Source: Atribacterota bacterium (lineage in GTDB: Bacteria > Atribacterota > Phoenicimicrobiia > Phoenicimicrobiales > Phoenicimicrobiaceae). From it: DNA of 50,763 nucleotides. This document shows, piece by piece, positions 37,102 to 47,237 of this stretch. Position 1 is the first letter of the stretch; the number at the start of each line of letters is the position of its first letter. The notes below the pieces were generated by a model, which worked only from the letters and a program-made list of their open reading frames with translations, searched no databases and was not told where the DNA came from. Location of the stretch: NCBI GenBank assembly GCA_030605615.1, contig JAUWHZ010000015.1, positions 1-50,763 of the forward strand, given 5' to 3'. Made by a program: the position numbers and the translations under genes.

Positions 37102-37820
37102 ATATCTCCTAACATCTCTTTTTCTATCTCAACTACTTTTTTTATGCCTATTTGGGCTAATTTAATTAATTCTTGTAGATTTCTTTTAGAAAAAGGTCTT
37201 CCTTCAGCAGTCCCTTGAATTTCTACTATCTCGCCTTTCTCAGTCATAGCCATATTTAAGTCAACCTGAGCGTGAGAATCTTCCTCAAAATTTAAGTCTA
37301 ATATCATTTCTCCATCCACTATTCCAGCACTAATAGCACCTATATAATCTTTTATAGGGATATTATTTAGTAGACCTTCCGCTTTTAAATAATTCAAAGC
37401 ATCATAGAGGGCAATAAATGACCCGACAATAGCAGCGGTTCTCGTACCACCATCGGCCTGGATTACATCACAATCTATCCATATAGTCCTTTCTCCTAAT
37501 TCATTTAAATTAACCACAGACCTTAAAGCTCTTCCTATCAATCTTTGAATTTCAGAAGAACGTCCGCTTATTTTACCCTTTATTGAATCTCTGACATTTC
37601 TTATTTGATTTGCACGGGGAATCATAGCATATTCTGCAGAAATCCACCCCTGCTTTGTGCCCCTCAAAAATAATGGTACTTTATCCTCTACTGATGCAGT
37701 GCAGATTATTTTAGTATCACCCATTTTCATCAAGGTAGAACCTTCAGCATATTTTATATAATTCCTGATAATATTAATGGGTCTTATTTCATCAAACTTT
37801 CTATTATTCGATCTAAGCAT
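37095..37820 (-). CDS. rph: Ribonuclease PH
   Basis: [56 protein letters not shown]. Confidence 0.97.
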   Translation of the reverse strand: MLRSNNRKFDEIRPINIIRNYIKYAEGSTLMKMGDTKIICTASVEDKVPLFLRGTKQGWISAEYAMIPRANQIRNVRDSIKGKISGRSSEIQRLIGRALRSVVNLNELGERTIWIDCDVIQADGGTRTAAIVGSFIALYDALNYLKAEGLLNNIPIKDYIGAISAGIVDGEMILDLNFEEDSHAQVDLNMAMTEKGEIVEIQGTAEGRPFSKRNLQELIKLAQIGIKKVVEIEKEMLGDIC

Positions 37821-37836
37821 TTTCCCTCCAATATTT

Positions 37837-37871
37837 TAGTATATCGTATATCGTATTTCGTATTTCGCCAG
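37837..37871 (+). repeat. Heptamer array TAGTATA TCGTATA TCGTATT TCGTATT TCGCCAG
   Basis: Uninterrupted 7-nt register; complementary to the array ending at 38017. Confidence 0.9.
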
Positions 37872-37933
37872 AAAAATAAGATCCAAATATTTAAATCTCC
37901 AAATCAATTAATCCCTTATTGCAACTGCTATCT

Positions 37934-38020
37934 TGCTATATGCTACATACTATATGCTAATCTATCTTCTGACTTCTTTCTTCTTAACCATATACGATAT
38001 ACGATATACGATATACGATC
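37934..38020 (-). repeat. Heptamer array (tgctata/tgctaca... to (atatacg)4) downstream of ispA
   Basis: Register read by eye; (atatacg)4 is at 37990-38017. Confidence 0.85.
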
Positions 38021-38023
38021 CTT

Positions 38024-38884
38024 TTATTTTTCTCTTGAGATAATGTAATCTGCTAAATTATCTAATACTTCTGCTTTATTATTAAATATTTTTAACGATT
38101 TTTTTGCCTCTTTAATCAATCTTTCAGCTTCTATTTTTGATTCATTAATACCATATTTCTGAGGATAGGTAGATTTCTTCATCTCCCTTTGATCTTGCAT
38201 TATATCAAGCATATCATCTACTATTTGAAAGGCCACACCAATATTTTCTCCATATCTGGCTAAAGCTTTAAGTTGTCTCTGATTTGCACCAGATAAAATT
38301 GCTCCCGCCCTGATAGAAGCACAGATTAAGGCTGCGGTCTTTTTCATGTACATATTATATAAATCTTTCTTAGTAATATTTTTATTTTCCGGGTTTATAT
38401 CTTCTACTTGCCCACCTAACATATTTTCAGTCCCAATATAATAAGATATTTCTTTGATTACTTTTAATATAGCTCGTTTTTTTATACCTTTTACCTCAGC
38501 ATTTTTTACTATAAACTCAAATCCGGAAACCAAAAGAGCATCTCCAGCTAATAGAGCCATAGCTTCTCCAAATACTTTGTGATTGCTTGGTTTTCCTCGC
38601 CTGAAGTCATCATTGTCTATGCATGGTAAATCATCATGGATTAAAGAAAAAGTATGAATTAATTCAATTCCACAAGCTGTATTTAATACTGTTTCTATTT
38701 CTTCCCCCAGTAATTCAGCAGTGGCTAAAGTTAAAATAGGTCTCAGTCTTTTTCCTCCGCTGAAAACACTGTAACGCATAGCTTTATGAATATTTGATGG
38801 AGATTTTTCTTCAGTTGGTAAAAATTCATCTAAAGCCTTATCGATGATAATTTTTTTATCTTTTAAATATTTTTCAAAGTTCAT
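38024..38884 (-). CDS. ispA: Polyprenyl (farnesyl/geranylgeranyl) diphosphate synthase
   Basis: GGKRLRPILTLATAELLG; LIHDDLPCIDNDDFRRGKPSNHKVFGEAMALLAGDALL. Confidence 0.94.
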   Translation of the reverse strand: MNFEKYLKDKKIIIDKALDEFLPTEEKSPSNIHKAMRYSVFSGGKRLRPILTLATAELLGEEIETVLNTACGIELIHTFSLIHDDLPCIDNDDFRRGKPSNHKVFGEAMALLAGDALLVSGFEFIVKNAEVKGIKKRAILKVIKEISYYIGTENMLGGQVEDINPENKNITKKDLYNMYMKKTAALICASIRAGAILSGANQRQLKALARYGENIGVAFQIVDDMLDIMQDQREMKKSTYPQKYGINESKIEAERLIKEAKKSLKIFNNKAEVLDNLADYIISREK

Positions 38885-39143
38885 TAACTGTATTTTCTCC
38901 TTTTTTTATAGAAAAAGGTTTAAGAGAATATTTTTCCTCACCTTTTACTACTAACTGTTCTATTTTTTGTTTAGCTTTATTTAATTTTTCCAAACATATT
39001 TTAGAAATACTCATACCTTCTTCATAAAGCTTTACTGATTCATCTAAAGTTAATTCCCCTTCTTCTAATTGTTGAACAATTTTCTCCAATTTTTTTAAAT
39101 AATCTTCAAAAAGAATCTCTTTTTCTTTTTTTTTGGTTTTCAT
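38874..39143 (-). CDS. xseB: Exodeoxyribonuclease VII small subunit
   Basis: FEDYLKKLEKIVQQLEEGELTLDESVKLYEEGM. Confidence 0.94.
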   Translation of the reverse strand: MKTKKKEKEILFEDYLKKLEKIVQQLEEGELTLDESVKLYEEGMSISKICLEKLNKAKQKIEQLVVKGEEKYSLKPFSIKKGENTVNEL

Positions 39144-40369
39144 CTTGACACAGCCTCCTTTTTATCGACTTTACCGGATATCCTCCCATTGCTTATAATA
39201 ACTTCAATTTCATTACCAATTTCAACTTGCTCCAATCTTTTAACAATCTCTAATCGTGGCAATTTTCTACAAATACTATATCCGCGTTCAATGATTGCCC
39301 AAGGACTTAATGAATCTATCCTTTGTGAATCTTTTTTAATTCTTTCCTCATATAATTCTATCTGGTGCTTAATCCTTGATTTTATTCGACCCGTAAATTC
39401 ATCAATATATTGATAATACTGATTAATCTTATTTTCTGGACCCTGATACTTAAGACTCTTAGATAAAGAATTTGTGGCTTCTAATTTTAATTCAAAATTT
39501 CTTTTTATTGCTCTTACCAGTTTATCATTCAATAAATTTATATTATTTATTAAATTATTCTTATTAGGTACGGTCATTTCGGCTGCCGCCGATGGTGTGG
39601 GGGAACGTAAATCAGCTACAAAATCAGAAATAGTAAAATCTGTCTCATGACCTACAGCCGAAACAATTGGTATTTTTGAATTATATATACTACGAGCTAA
39701 TATTTCTTCGTTGAAAGCCCATAATTCTTCTAAGGAACCACCACCCCGACCGATGATAATAAAATCTAAATCACTAAAATACTTATTTAAAAAATCTATT
39801 TTCTGGGAAATCTCTTGAGCTGCAAATGTCCCCTGTACTAAGGAAGGGACAACTAAAATTGAAAGATTGGGAAATCTTCTCAATGATATCGTGATAACAT
39901 CTCTAATTGCTGCCCCGGTAGAGGAAGTTATCACAGCAATTCTTTGAGGAACGAGGGGTAATTTTTTCTTGAATTCTTCAGTAAAAAGACCTTCTGCCTT
40001 AAGTTTCTCTTTTAATCTTTCAAAAGCTAAATAAAGTTCGCCTTTACCAGCTTCTACAATTTTATTTGCATATAATTGATATTCCCCTCTCCTTTCGTAA
40101 ACACGAATATCACCCATTACTTTAACTTTCATACCATCCTGAGGCATAAATTTTAATTTGATATTATTTCCTCTAAACATTACACATTTAATTTGACTTT
40201 CCTGATCTTTAAGCACAAAATACATATGTCCGGAAGAATGTAATTTAAAATTAGAAATCTCCCCTAATATCCAAACATTTTGTAACTTATAATCACTCTC
40301 AAATAGGGTTTTTATATATCTATTTATTTTTGAAACAGTATAAATTATTGATTCTTTATAGTTATTCAT
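39140..40369 (-). CDS. xseA: Exodeoxyribonuclease VII large subunit
   Basis: VWILGEISNFKLHSSGHMYFVLKD; RGGGSLEELWAFNEE; PTPSAAAEM. Confidence 0.97.
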   Translation of the reverse strand: MNNYKESIIYTVSKINRYIKTLFESDYKLQNVWILGEISNFKLHSSGHMYFVLKDQESQIKCVMFRGNNIKLKFMPQDGMKVKVMGDIRVYERRGEYQLYANKIVEAGKGELYLAFERLKEKLKAEGLFTEEFKKKLPLVPQRIAVITSSTGAAIRDVITISLRRFPNLSILVVPSLVQGTFAAQEISQKIDFLNKYFSDLDFIIIGRGGGSLEELWAFNEEILARSIYNSKIPIVSAVGHETDFTISDFVADLRSPTPSAAAEMTVPNKNNLINNINLLNDKLVRAIKRNFELKLEATNSLSKSLKYQGPENKINQYYQYIDEFTGRIKSRIKHQIELYEERIKKDSQRIDSLSPWAIIERGYSICRKLPRLEIVKRLEQVEIGNEIEVIISNGRISGKVDKKEAVSR

Positions 40370-40375
40370 ATTTTT

Positions 40376-40792
40376 CTATTGCATTCTCTTTACTACCATT
40401 TTATTAATTTTACCTAAAACTCCATTTACAAAACTAAATGAACTTTTTGTACCATATTTTTTAGCTAATTCAATCGCTTCATTAATGGAAACACTTTTTG
40501 GAATCTCTTTCATATATAAAATCTCATAAATTGCTATGCGTAAAACATTTCGGTCAATATTGGTTATCCGTTCTAAAGACCAATTGTCGGTATAACCCTT
40601 AATTGCTTTATCAATTTCAATTAAATTGCTGATTACACCCTTAACTATTGTCAAAGTAAATTCTTTAACTTCTTCAGGGGATTTATAGTGTTCAAATATA
40701 TATTTTAAACTTTCTATCATATTGGCATTAACTAAATCAATTTGAAATAATACTTGTAATGCCAACTCTCTGGATAATCTTCTTCCTCCCAT
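40376..40792 (-). CDS. nusB: Transcription antitermination protein NusB
   Basis: [20 protein letters not shown]...[30 protein letters not shown]; start after AGGAGG. Confidence 0.93.
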   Translation of the reverse strand: MGGRRLSRELALQVLFQIDLVNANMIESLKYIFEHYKSPEEVKEFTLTIVKGVISNLIEIDKAIKGYTDNWSLERITNIDRNVLRIAIYEILYMKEIPKSVSINEAIELAKKYGTKSSFSFVNGVLGKINKMVVKRMQ

Positions 40793-40805
40793 TAATCCTC
40801 CTGAT

Positions 40806-40842
40806 AATGTAACATTTTGTGCCTGGCACAAAATGTTACATT
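40806..40842. repeat. Perfect 18-bp inverted repeat AATGTAACATTTTGTGCC-T-GGCACAAAATGTTACATT
   Basis: Exact palindrome between the Asp23 stop and the nusB SD. Confidence 0.97.
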
Positions 40843-41260
40843 AGAATACTTTTATGAATAGGTTAGAAGCAACTAAATCTTTCCTGCTCTGGGCTTTTTT
40901 AGGAAATTGTATTCCTTGAATATGTATATTTATTTCTCTTGCGTCTGAATCTATTTTTTTTATTAAATCTTCTTTAATTCTGTTTTGAATATCCCAGGCA
41001 ATATCGGGAATTCTTACTCCATATTTGATGATAATAGATAAATCAATAAAAATATTATTATCTTTTATTTCAACTTTTATATTACGCGGAGTATTATTTT
41101 CCTTGTTTATATTTCCCATTAGCATATCAGTTATTTCTTTAACAATTGTTTTTTTACTTCCTACTAAACCTTTAACATTGGCTAAATTCAAACTAACCAT
41201 GCTTTCAATTGTTTCTATGGAAATATTTATTTCTCCTAAATTATTTTTAATAGTTTGCAT
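40841..41260 (-). CDS. Asp23/Gls24 family envelope stress response protein
   Basis: GEINISIETIESMVSLNLANVKGL...DLSIIIKYGVRIPDIAWDIQNRIKEDL. Confidence 0.88.
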   Translation of the reverse strand: MQTIKNNLGEINISIETIESMVSLNLANVKGLVGSKKTIVKEITDMLMGNINKENNTPRNIKVEIKDNNIFIDLSIIIKYGVRIPDIAWDIQNRIKEDLIKKIDSDAREINIHIQGIQFPKKAQSRKDLVASNLFIKVF

Positions 41261-41263
41261 TAG

Positions 41264-41821
41264 TTACACTCTTTCTAAATATTTTTTCTCTCTGGTATCT
41301 ATTTTTATTATATCACCTTTTTTTATAAACAAAGGGACCTGGATTATTGCTCCGGTTTCTAAAGTTGCTGGCTTAAGTGCACCTGAAACAGTATTTCCTT
41401 TTACTCCCGGTATAGTCTTAGTTATTTTTAAGTTCATAAAATTAGGTAATTCTGCTCCTATCATATCCTCCTTACAGAAGATAATTAACACATCATTTCC
41501 TTCTTTAAGAAATTCTTTTAATTCACTTACTTGTTCTTTAGATAAAGATATTTGTTCATAATTTTCTTTATTCATAAAATAATAATTTTCACCATCATTA
41601 TATAAATACTGCATTGTCTTTCTATCAATTATGGCTTGTTCCATTTTTTCTCCAGCTCTAAAAGTCTTATCTACCACCAAACCAGTTTTAATATTTTTAA
41701 GCTTAGTTCGGACAAAAGCACCACCTTTACCAGGTTTTACGTGAAGAAAGTCAACAATGCCATATATTTCTCCTTTAAATTCAATAGTTAACCCTTTTTT
41801 AAAATTACTGGTCGATATCAA
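41264..41821 (-). CDS. efp: Elongation factor P
   Basis: FLHVKPGKGGAFVRTKLKNIKTG; PGVKGNTVSGALKPATLETGAIIQVPLFI. Confidence 0.97.
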   Translation of the reverse strand: MISTSNFKKGLTIEFKGEIYGIVDFLHVKPGKGGAFVRTKLKNIKTGLVVDKTFRAGEKMEQAIIDRKTMQYLYNDGENYYFMNKENYEQISLSKEQVSELKEFLKEGNDVLIIFCKEDMIGAELPNFMNLKITKTIPGVKGNTVSGALKPATLETGAIIQVPLFIKKGDIIKIDTREKKYLERV

Positions 41822-41850
41822 AATATATCCTCCTGTTTGTTTTAGCTATT

Positions 41851-43077
41851 TTATACAAATTTTTTACAAAAGCTTTTCACTTCTTTTCTTACTTCTTCTT
41901 TTATCTTCTGATCTTCTATATTATTTAGGACTCGACTAATCATCTCCGCTATAATTCCCATTTCCTTTTCTTTCATCCCGCGGGTAGTAACTGCAGGAGT
42001 TCCGATTCTTATTCCGCTGGCAACCCAAGGCTTTTGAGGGTCAAAGGGAACCATATTCTTATTAACAGTAATTCCGGCTTCTTCCAAAGCTTTCTCTGCC
42101 TGCTTTCCGGTAATTCCTTTATTTATCAAATCAACTAACATCAAGTGATTATCAGTTCCACCGGATACTAAATTATAACCTAATTCTATTAATTTATCAG
42201 CTAAGGCTTTGGCATTTTTAATGATTTGCTTCTGATATTCTTTAAACTCTGCAGTCATTGCCTGTTTAAAACAGACTGCCTTAGCAGCAATTACATGCAT
42301 TAATGGCCCACCTTGAATCCCCGGGAATATAGTTTTATCAATTATACGTGCATACTCTTCTTTACATAAAATTAATCCACCTCGTGGTCCCCTTAAAGTT
42401 TTGTGAGTAGTAGAAGTGACAAAATGGCAATAAGGCACAGGACTTTGGTGAAGATCTGCTATAACCAACCCGGCAATATGGGCAATATCAGCCATTATGT
42501 ATGCCCCTACTTCATCAGCAATATCTCTAAAAGCAGAAAAATCTATTTCTCTCGGATAAGCACTTGCCCCGGCAATAATTAACTTAGGTTTATGTTCTAA
42601 AGCAAGATCTCTTAAATTATCATAATCAATTCTACCTGTATCTTTTCCTACACCATAAGGAATAATATTAAAATATTTACCAGAAAAATTTACCGGGCTG
42701 CCATGGGTTAGATGACCTCCATGAGAGAGGTTCATAGCCAGAATTGTATCTCCCATATCTAAAACACCAAAATAGACCGCCATATTAGCTTGTGAACCAC
42801 AATGTGGTTGAACATTAGCATGGTCAGCCTTAAATATTTCTTTTGCTCTTTCAATGGCTAAATTTTCTACTACATCGATATATTTGCATCCACCATAATA
42901 TTTTTTACCGGGATATCCTTCCGCATATTTATTGGTTAAGACTGATCCCTGGGCTTCTAATACGGCGGGAGAAACAAAATTCTCTGAGGCAATTAATTCT
43001 ATAGTATATTTCTGGCGATTTTCTTCATTTTTTATAGCTTCAAAAATTTCAGCATCAACTTCCTTCAAATTACTCAT
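41851..43077 (-). CDS. glyA: Serine hydroxymethyltransferase
   Basis: [54 protein letters not shown]. Confidence 0.98.
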   Translation of the reverse strand: MSNLKEVDAEIFEAIKNEENRQKYTIELIASENFVSPAVLEAQGSVLTNKYAEGYPGKKYYGGCKYIDVVENLAIERAKEIFKADHANVQPHCGSQANMAVYFGVLDMGDTILAMNLSHGGHLTHGSPVNFSGKYFNIIPYGVGKDTGRIDYDNLRDLALEHKPKLIIAGASAYPREIDFSAFRDIADEVGAYIMADIAHIAGLVIADLHQSPVPYCHFVTSTTHKTLRGPRGGLILCKEEYARIIDKTIFPGIQGGPLMHVIAAKAVCFKQAMTAEFKEYQKQIIKNAKALADKLIELGYNLVSGGTDNHLMLVDLINKGITGKQAEKALEEAGITVNKNMVPFDPQKPWVASGIRIGTPAVTTRGMKEKEMGIIAEMISRVLNNIEDQKIKEEVRKEVKSFCKKFV

Positions 43078-43159
43078 CTTTTCCTCCTTTTAAAATAATT
43101 AACTTATCAAATTTTTTTCTAGTATCTTCGTTATTCATTTATTTTCCGTAAATAAGTAG

Positions 43160-43178
43160 GACAGGCGTCTCGCCTGTC
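43160..43178. repeat. REP-like hairpin GACAGGCG-TCT-CGCCTGTC with 5' GTAG foot (left of RAYT)
   Basis: gtagGACAGGCGTCTCGCCTGTC; overlaps the RAYT stop codon. Confidence 0.9.
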
Positions 43179-43705
43179 TACGAATTATCATTTATCCAAC
43201 CTTTTACATATAACCACTTATAGTCTATATAACTTTTTGACAAATTCGCTTTTATAGGATTATTTGCAATATATTTAATTTTTTCTATAAATTCTTTTTC
43301 ATTTCTTATTACTTTATCATAATTCTCATCTTGCCAAAATTTACCTTTTCTGTTAGTTTTCTTATTAATTTCATGAGCTGTAAAACTCTTAATACTATGC
43401 ATTATCTTGGATAATTTATCCATAGGATTTATTATCATGTGGATATGATCATTTAATACTACTACAGAATAAAGTTCGTATTTTTTACCATCTAAAAAAT
43501 GAATAGCATTAAAAATACAATTTTTTTGTGATGGTTGTAGTTTTATTCTTTTATATGTCGTAAAAGTAATAAAATAATAACCTGCCTGAATTTGGAAATG
43601 CGGAAGATGACGTCTCCATAAATCTTCTGACAGGCGAGACGCCTGTCCTACGTTGTGGTTGTAATTTTGGTTATTTCTTGTTAACAAATTTTCATTCATC
43701 ATCAC
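43178..43705 (-). mobile_element. RAYT (REP-associated tyrosine transposase, IS200-like TnpA_REP)
   Basis: HUH motif in VVVLNDHIHMIINPMD; catalytic Tyr region EKIKYIANNPIKANL; N-terminal VGQASRLS is translated REP. The first residues of the ORF may not be native. Confidence 0.92.
43629..43647. repeat. REP-like hairpin GACAGGCG-AGA-CGCCTGTC followed by CTAC (right of RAYT, inside its ORF)
   Basis: Inverted relative to the copy at 43160. Confidence 0.9.
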
Positions 43706-43781
43706 AACACTCCAGGTTTAATATATTTTAACTCCCTGCATTACACCTAATTATTTTAAAATACTCTGTTCATCTACATTT

Positions 43782-44888
43782 TTAAAGATTAAGGATTTTA
43801 GGAAACCAGGTTAACATTTCATATCCCTCATCAGTAATTAAAACTGAATCTTCAATCCTGACTCCACCAGTCTCAGGTAGATATATCCCCGGTTCAATAG
43901 TTATCACCATTCCAGGCAAAAGAACGGTTTCGTCACTAAAAGAAACTCGAGGTAATTCATGAATATCCAAACCTACCCCATGGCCTAAGCTATGTCCAAA
44001 ATATTTTCCATAACCTTTTTTCTCAATTAAATTTCGAGCAACAGAATCTACTTCTTTACATTTTATCCCTGGTTTTAAAAATTCGAGGGCTTTTCCCTGG
44101 GCTTCTAAAACAATAGAAAATATCTCTTTTTGTTTTTTATTTTCCTTGCCTAAAACTATAGTTCGAGTTATATCAGAATTATAGTTCTGATAATTTGCTC
44201 CCACATCAATAATTATCAGTTCACCTTCAGCGATCTTTTTTTCAGAAGGTTTCCCGTGAACTAAAGAAGATCTTTCTCCTGAAACAACAATTATATCAAA
44301 AGCCTCTTTCTGGGCACCTTTCTTCCTCATAGTATAAGATAACTCTGTAGCGATATCAAGTTCTCTTATGCCTGGTTTAATTATCTCAATTGCTTCTTTT
44401 AAAGCCTCAGTAGTTATCTGGGAAGCTTTCTTTATTTTAATAATTTCTTCTTTTTCCTTAATCATTCTTATCTGTTCAATGACATCTTCGAAAGGCACAA
44501 ATTCTACAGATTCAAAACTATCAGAATATTTCTTAAAATCATTATAGTTCAAATGACTGCTTTCAAAAGCTATCTTCTTTAACTTCTTTTTCTTTATTAT
44601 TTTATTTAATTCTTCTATTCGGGCATTTTTTTGTTTTAATTTCTCAGTTATAATTTTAAAATCAGGGCTTTCTTTCTGAGCCTGTTCGGTATAACGTGAA
44701 TCAGTAATTAAAAAATTATCTCCCTTAGTAATTAAAGCTAATCCTTCTCCATTAAAACCAGATAAATAAGTTAAGTTTTTATAGTTAAAAACTAAAAACC
44801 CTTCAATATCTTTATTTTTTTTAAATATATTTCCTCTAAATATTTTTAATCTATCTTTAATCAAAACTACCCCTCCTAAATTTTTCAA
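43782..44888 (-). CDS. pepP: M24 family Xaa-Pro aminopeptidase
   Basis: GELIIIDVGANYQNYNSDITRTIVLG; GHSLGHGVGLDIHELPR; TIEPGIYLP. Confidence 0.92.
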   Translation of the reverse strand: MKNLGGVVLIKDRLKIFRGNIFKKNKDIEGFLVFNYKNLTYLSGFNGEGLALITKGDNFLITDSRYTEQAQKESPDFKIITEKLKQKNARIEELNKIIKKKKLKKIAFESSHLNYNDFKKYSDSFESVEFVPFEDVIEQIRMIKEKEEIIKIKKASQITTEALKEAIEIIKPGIRELDIATELSYTMRKKGAQKEAFDIIVVSGERSSLVHGKPSEKKIAEGELIIIDVGANYQNYNSDITRTIVLGKENKKQKEIFSIVLEAQGKALEFLKPGIKCKEVDSVARNLIEKKGYGKYFGHSLGHGVGLDIHELPRVSFSDETVLLPGMVITIEPGIYLPETGGVRIEDSVLITDEGYEMLTWFPKILNL

Positions 44889-45375
44889 TTATTTTCTGGT
44901 TTATTTCTTCTATAGATAAATCGGTAATATCGATTATATAATCAGCTGCCGGAAAACTTGGAGTTTTTAAATTTAAAATACCTTTTGCAGATTCAAATAA
45001 CTGATCCCATTGACTCATTAAACGAGATTTTTCGTCTTTAATTTTATTTATTTTTAAATTTATTTTACTGGTAATTAAACTAATCAATAAACCATTTCGC
45101 TTTAGAGCTTTTACATTTCTTCCTCTTAATATACTCCCACCACCAACAACAATTACTGTGTTAGTGGCATTTGATATTTTTTCTATTATCTCGTTTTCTA
45201 AAGAGCGAAAATATTTTTCTCCATACTTTTTAAATAATTCAGAGAGACCTAATCCACTTTCTCTTTTCATCATCTCATTAGTGTCTATAAACTTCATCTT
45301 TAATTTTAAAGCTAAGTCTTTTCCTATTTCTGACTTATTTGTCCCCTCTAATCCGACTAAAATTATATTTTTCAT
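44857..45375 (-). CDS. aroK: Shikimate kinase
   Basis: IILVGLEGTNKSEIGKDLALKLKMKFIDTNEMM; VVGGGSILR. The P-loop is GLEGTNKS, slightly atypical. Confidence 0.82.
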   Translation of the reverse strand: MKNIILVGLEGTNKSEIGKDLALKLKMKFIDTNEMMKRESGLGLSELFKKYGEKYFRSLENEIIEKISNATNTVIVVGGGSILRGRNVKALKRNGLLISLITSKINLKINKIKDEKSRLMSQWDQLFESAKGILNLKTPSFPAADYIIDITDLSIEEINQKIIEKFRRGSFD

Positions 45376-46715
45376 AATTTTTTGATTTCACCTACTAAAT
45401 CATATTCAGAAGTTTCTATAATATTTACTTTTATAAACTCCCCAATCCAAGCTTTATCTGTTTTTATGATCACCTTGCCATCTATCTCGGGGGCATCGGC
45501 TTGAGTGCGGCCAATGGCTAACTTTGACTTGCCTGAAGATATCTCATTAACCAATACTTCTACTTCTTTTCCCAGGTAAGAACAATTTATTTCTTTAGAA
45601 ATTTTCTGTTGAGTCACCATTAGTTTTTCCAAACGTTCCTTCTTTATCCGCAAAGGTATTTGCTGGGGAAAGTTATAGGCTGGAGTTCCTTCTTCTTTAG
45701 AAAAAACAAATGCCCCTAACTTTTCAAATCTTACTTCTTTCACAAAATTCAACAATTCTTCAAAATCTTGATCGGTTTCACCAGGAAATCCTACCATAAA
45801 AGTTGTGCGTAAAGTTAAATTTGGGATTTTATCTCTTAATTTTTTTATCAGCGAAATAATATATTTTTTTTCAATCGGTCTATTCATCTTTTTTAATATT
45901 TTATCACTTATATGTTGTAAAGGTAAATCCAGATAAGGGCATATCTTGGGATAATTGGCTATCACTTCGATTAAATTATCATTATAATGAAGAGGATGGG
46001 TATATAAAAGTCTAATCCATTTTAGATTTTTTAATTCAAGGAGAGAAAGTTTTTTTAGCAATTCAGCCAATTTATATTCTCCATAAAGATCAATTCCATA
46101 CAAAGTAGTATCTTGACCAATTAAAATTATCTCAGAAAGATTTTGTTTTTCAGAAAGCATTTTTACTTCTTCAATTATATCTTCCATCTTTCTACTACGA
46201 TAACTTCCTCTTATTTTAGGAATCAGACAATATGAACAATTATTCTGGCAACCTTCTGATATTTTAATATAGGCGTAGTGTTGGGGGGTTAAAACAGTTC
46301 GAGGGGTAATATAATTATAAAGAAAATCAGGTTTATGGTTTACCTGGAAGATTTGTTCACCTTGCAAAACTTTTTCTATTATCTCATCAATCTCTAATAA
46401 ATCTCCGACTCCCAAAAAAGCATCAACTTCTGGAAGTTCTTGACTAAGATTATTATCTTTATATCTCTGAGGAAGGCACCCGGCTACTATTAAATACTTT
46501 ATTTTGCCCTCTTTTTTTAATTTTACTGCAGAAAAAATCTCTTCAATTGATTCTTCTACTGCATCTCTTATAAAACTGCAGGTATTTATAATTACTAAAT
46601 CCGAATTATTAATTTGTCCGCTTATCTTGTGCCCTTTTTCTTCTAATTTCCCGCAAATTACTTCAGTATCAACTAAATTTTTAGGACATCCTAAAGATTT
46701 AATACCAATTCGCAT
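45372..46715 (-). CDS. rimO: Ribosomal protein S12 methylthiotransferase RimO
   Basis: IGIKSLGCPKNLVDTEVICGKLEEKGH; ISEGCQNNCSYCLIPKIRGSYRSR. Confidence 0.96.
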   Translation of the reverse strand: MRIGIKSLGCPKNLVDTEVICGKLEEKGHKISGQINNSDLVIINTCSFIRDAVEESIEEIFSAVKLKKEGKIKYLIVAGCLPQRYKDNNLSQELPEVDAFLGVGDLLEIDEIIEKVLQGEQIFQVNHKPDFLYNYITPRTVLTPQHYAYIKISEGCQNNCSYCLIPKIRGSYRSRKMEDIIEEVKMLSEKQNLSEIILIGQDTTLYGIDLYGEYKLAELLKKLSLLELKNLKWIRLLYTHPLHYNDNLIEVIANYPKICPYLDLPLQHISDKILKKMNRPIEKKYIISLIKKLRDKIPNLTLRTTFMVGFPGETDQDFEELLNFVKEVRFEKLGAFVFSKEEGTPAYNFPQQIPLRIKKERLEKLMVTQQKISKEINCSYLGKEVEVLVNEISSGKSKLAIGRTQADAPEIDGKVIIKTDKAWIGEFIKVNIIETSEYDLVGEIKKL

Positions 46716-46746
46716 AGTATATGAAATTTCTTCTTCCTTTCATAAT

Positions 46747-46767
46747 ATAGCACACAGCGTATAGTGT
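46747..46767 (+). repeat. Short heptamer array atagcac acagcgt atagtgt
   Basis: Upstream of rimO; weak on its own but similar to the array at 48085. Confidence 0.5.
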
Positions 46768-46778
46768 TTATATTATCT

Positions 46779-47123
46779 TTAACGAAAAAATCTATATTTT
46801 TGCTTATTTTCTATATCGATTGCTTTTACGTGCCCCTCTACAACTTCAGGTGGGCTCAACTTAACTAAACCAATTAAACACAAAATTCCAATGATAATAT
46901 CTTCAAAAAACCCTAAAAACGGAACTAAAAAATCAGGTATTAAATCATAAGGCGATAATACATATGCAATTGCTCCATATACTAATAATTTCAAATAAAA
47001 AGGTACTCTCTTGTCTTTGAGCAATCTTAAAGATAATTTTATAAAATTAGGTATATGAAAAATTATCCTGGCAAAGTATAATTGTCTTTTTAATTTACCA
47101 TAAGGATCTTTATTATTAGACAT
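46779..47123 (-). CDS. DUF1232 (YkvA-type) small membrane protein
   Basis: VPFYLKLLVYGAIAYVLSPYDLIPDFLVPFLGFFEDIIIG. Confidence 0.88.
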   Translation of the reverse strand: MSNNKDPYGKLKRQLYFARIIFHIPNFIKLSLRLLKDKRVPFYLKLLVYGAIAYVLSPYDLIPDFLVPFLGFFEDIIIGILCLIGLVKLSPPEVVEGHVKAIDIENKQKYRFFR

Positions 47124-47237
47124 AATTTATCTCTCAAAAAGTAAAAATAATCAATAAATTAAATAAAAATGAACCCATTACTTTGTTTTGATGAAAGTTT
47201 TTTAACGAGAAAAATTATAAAAAGTAAATATTTTTTT

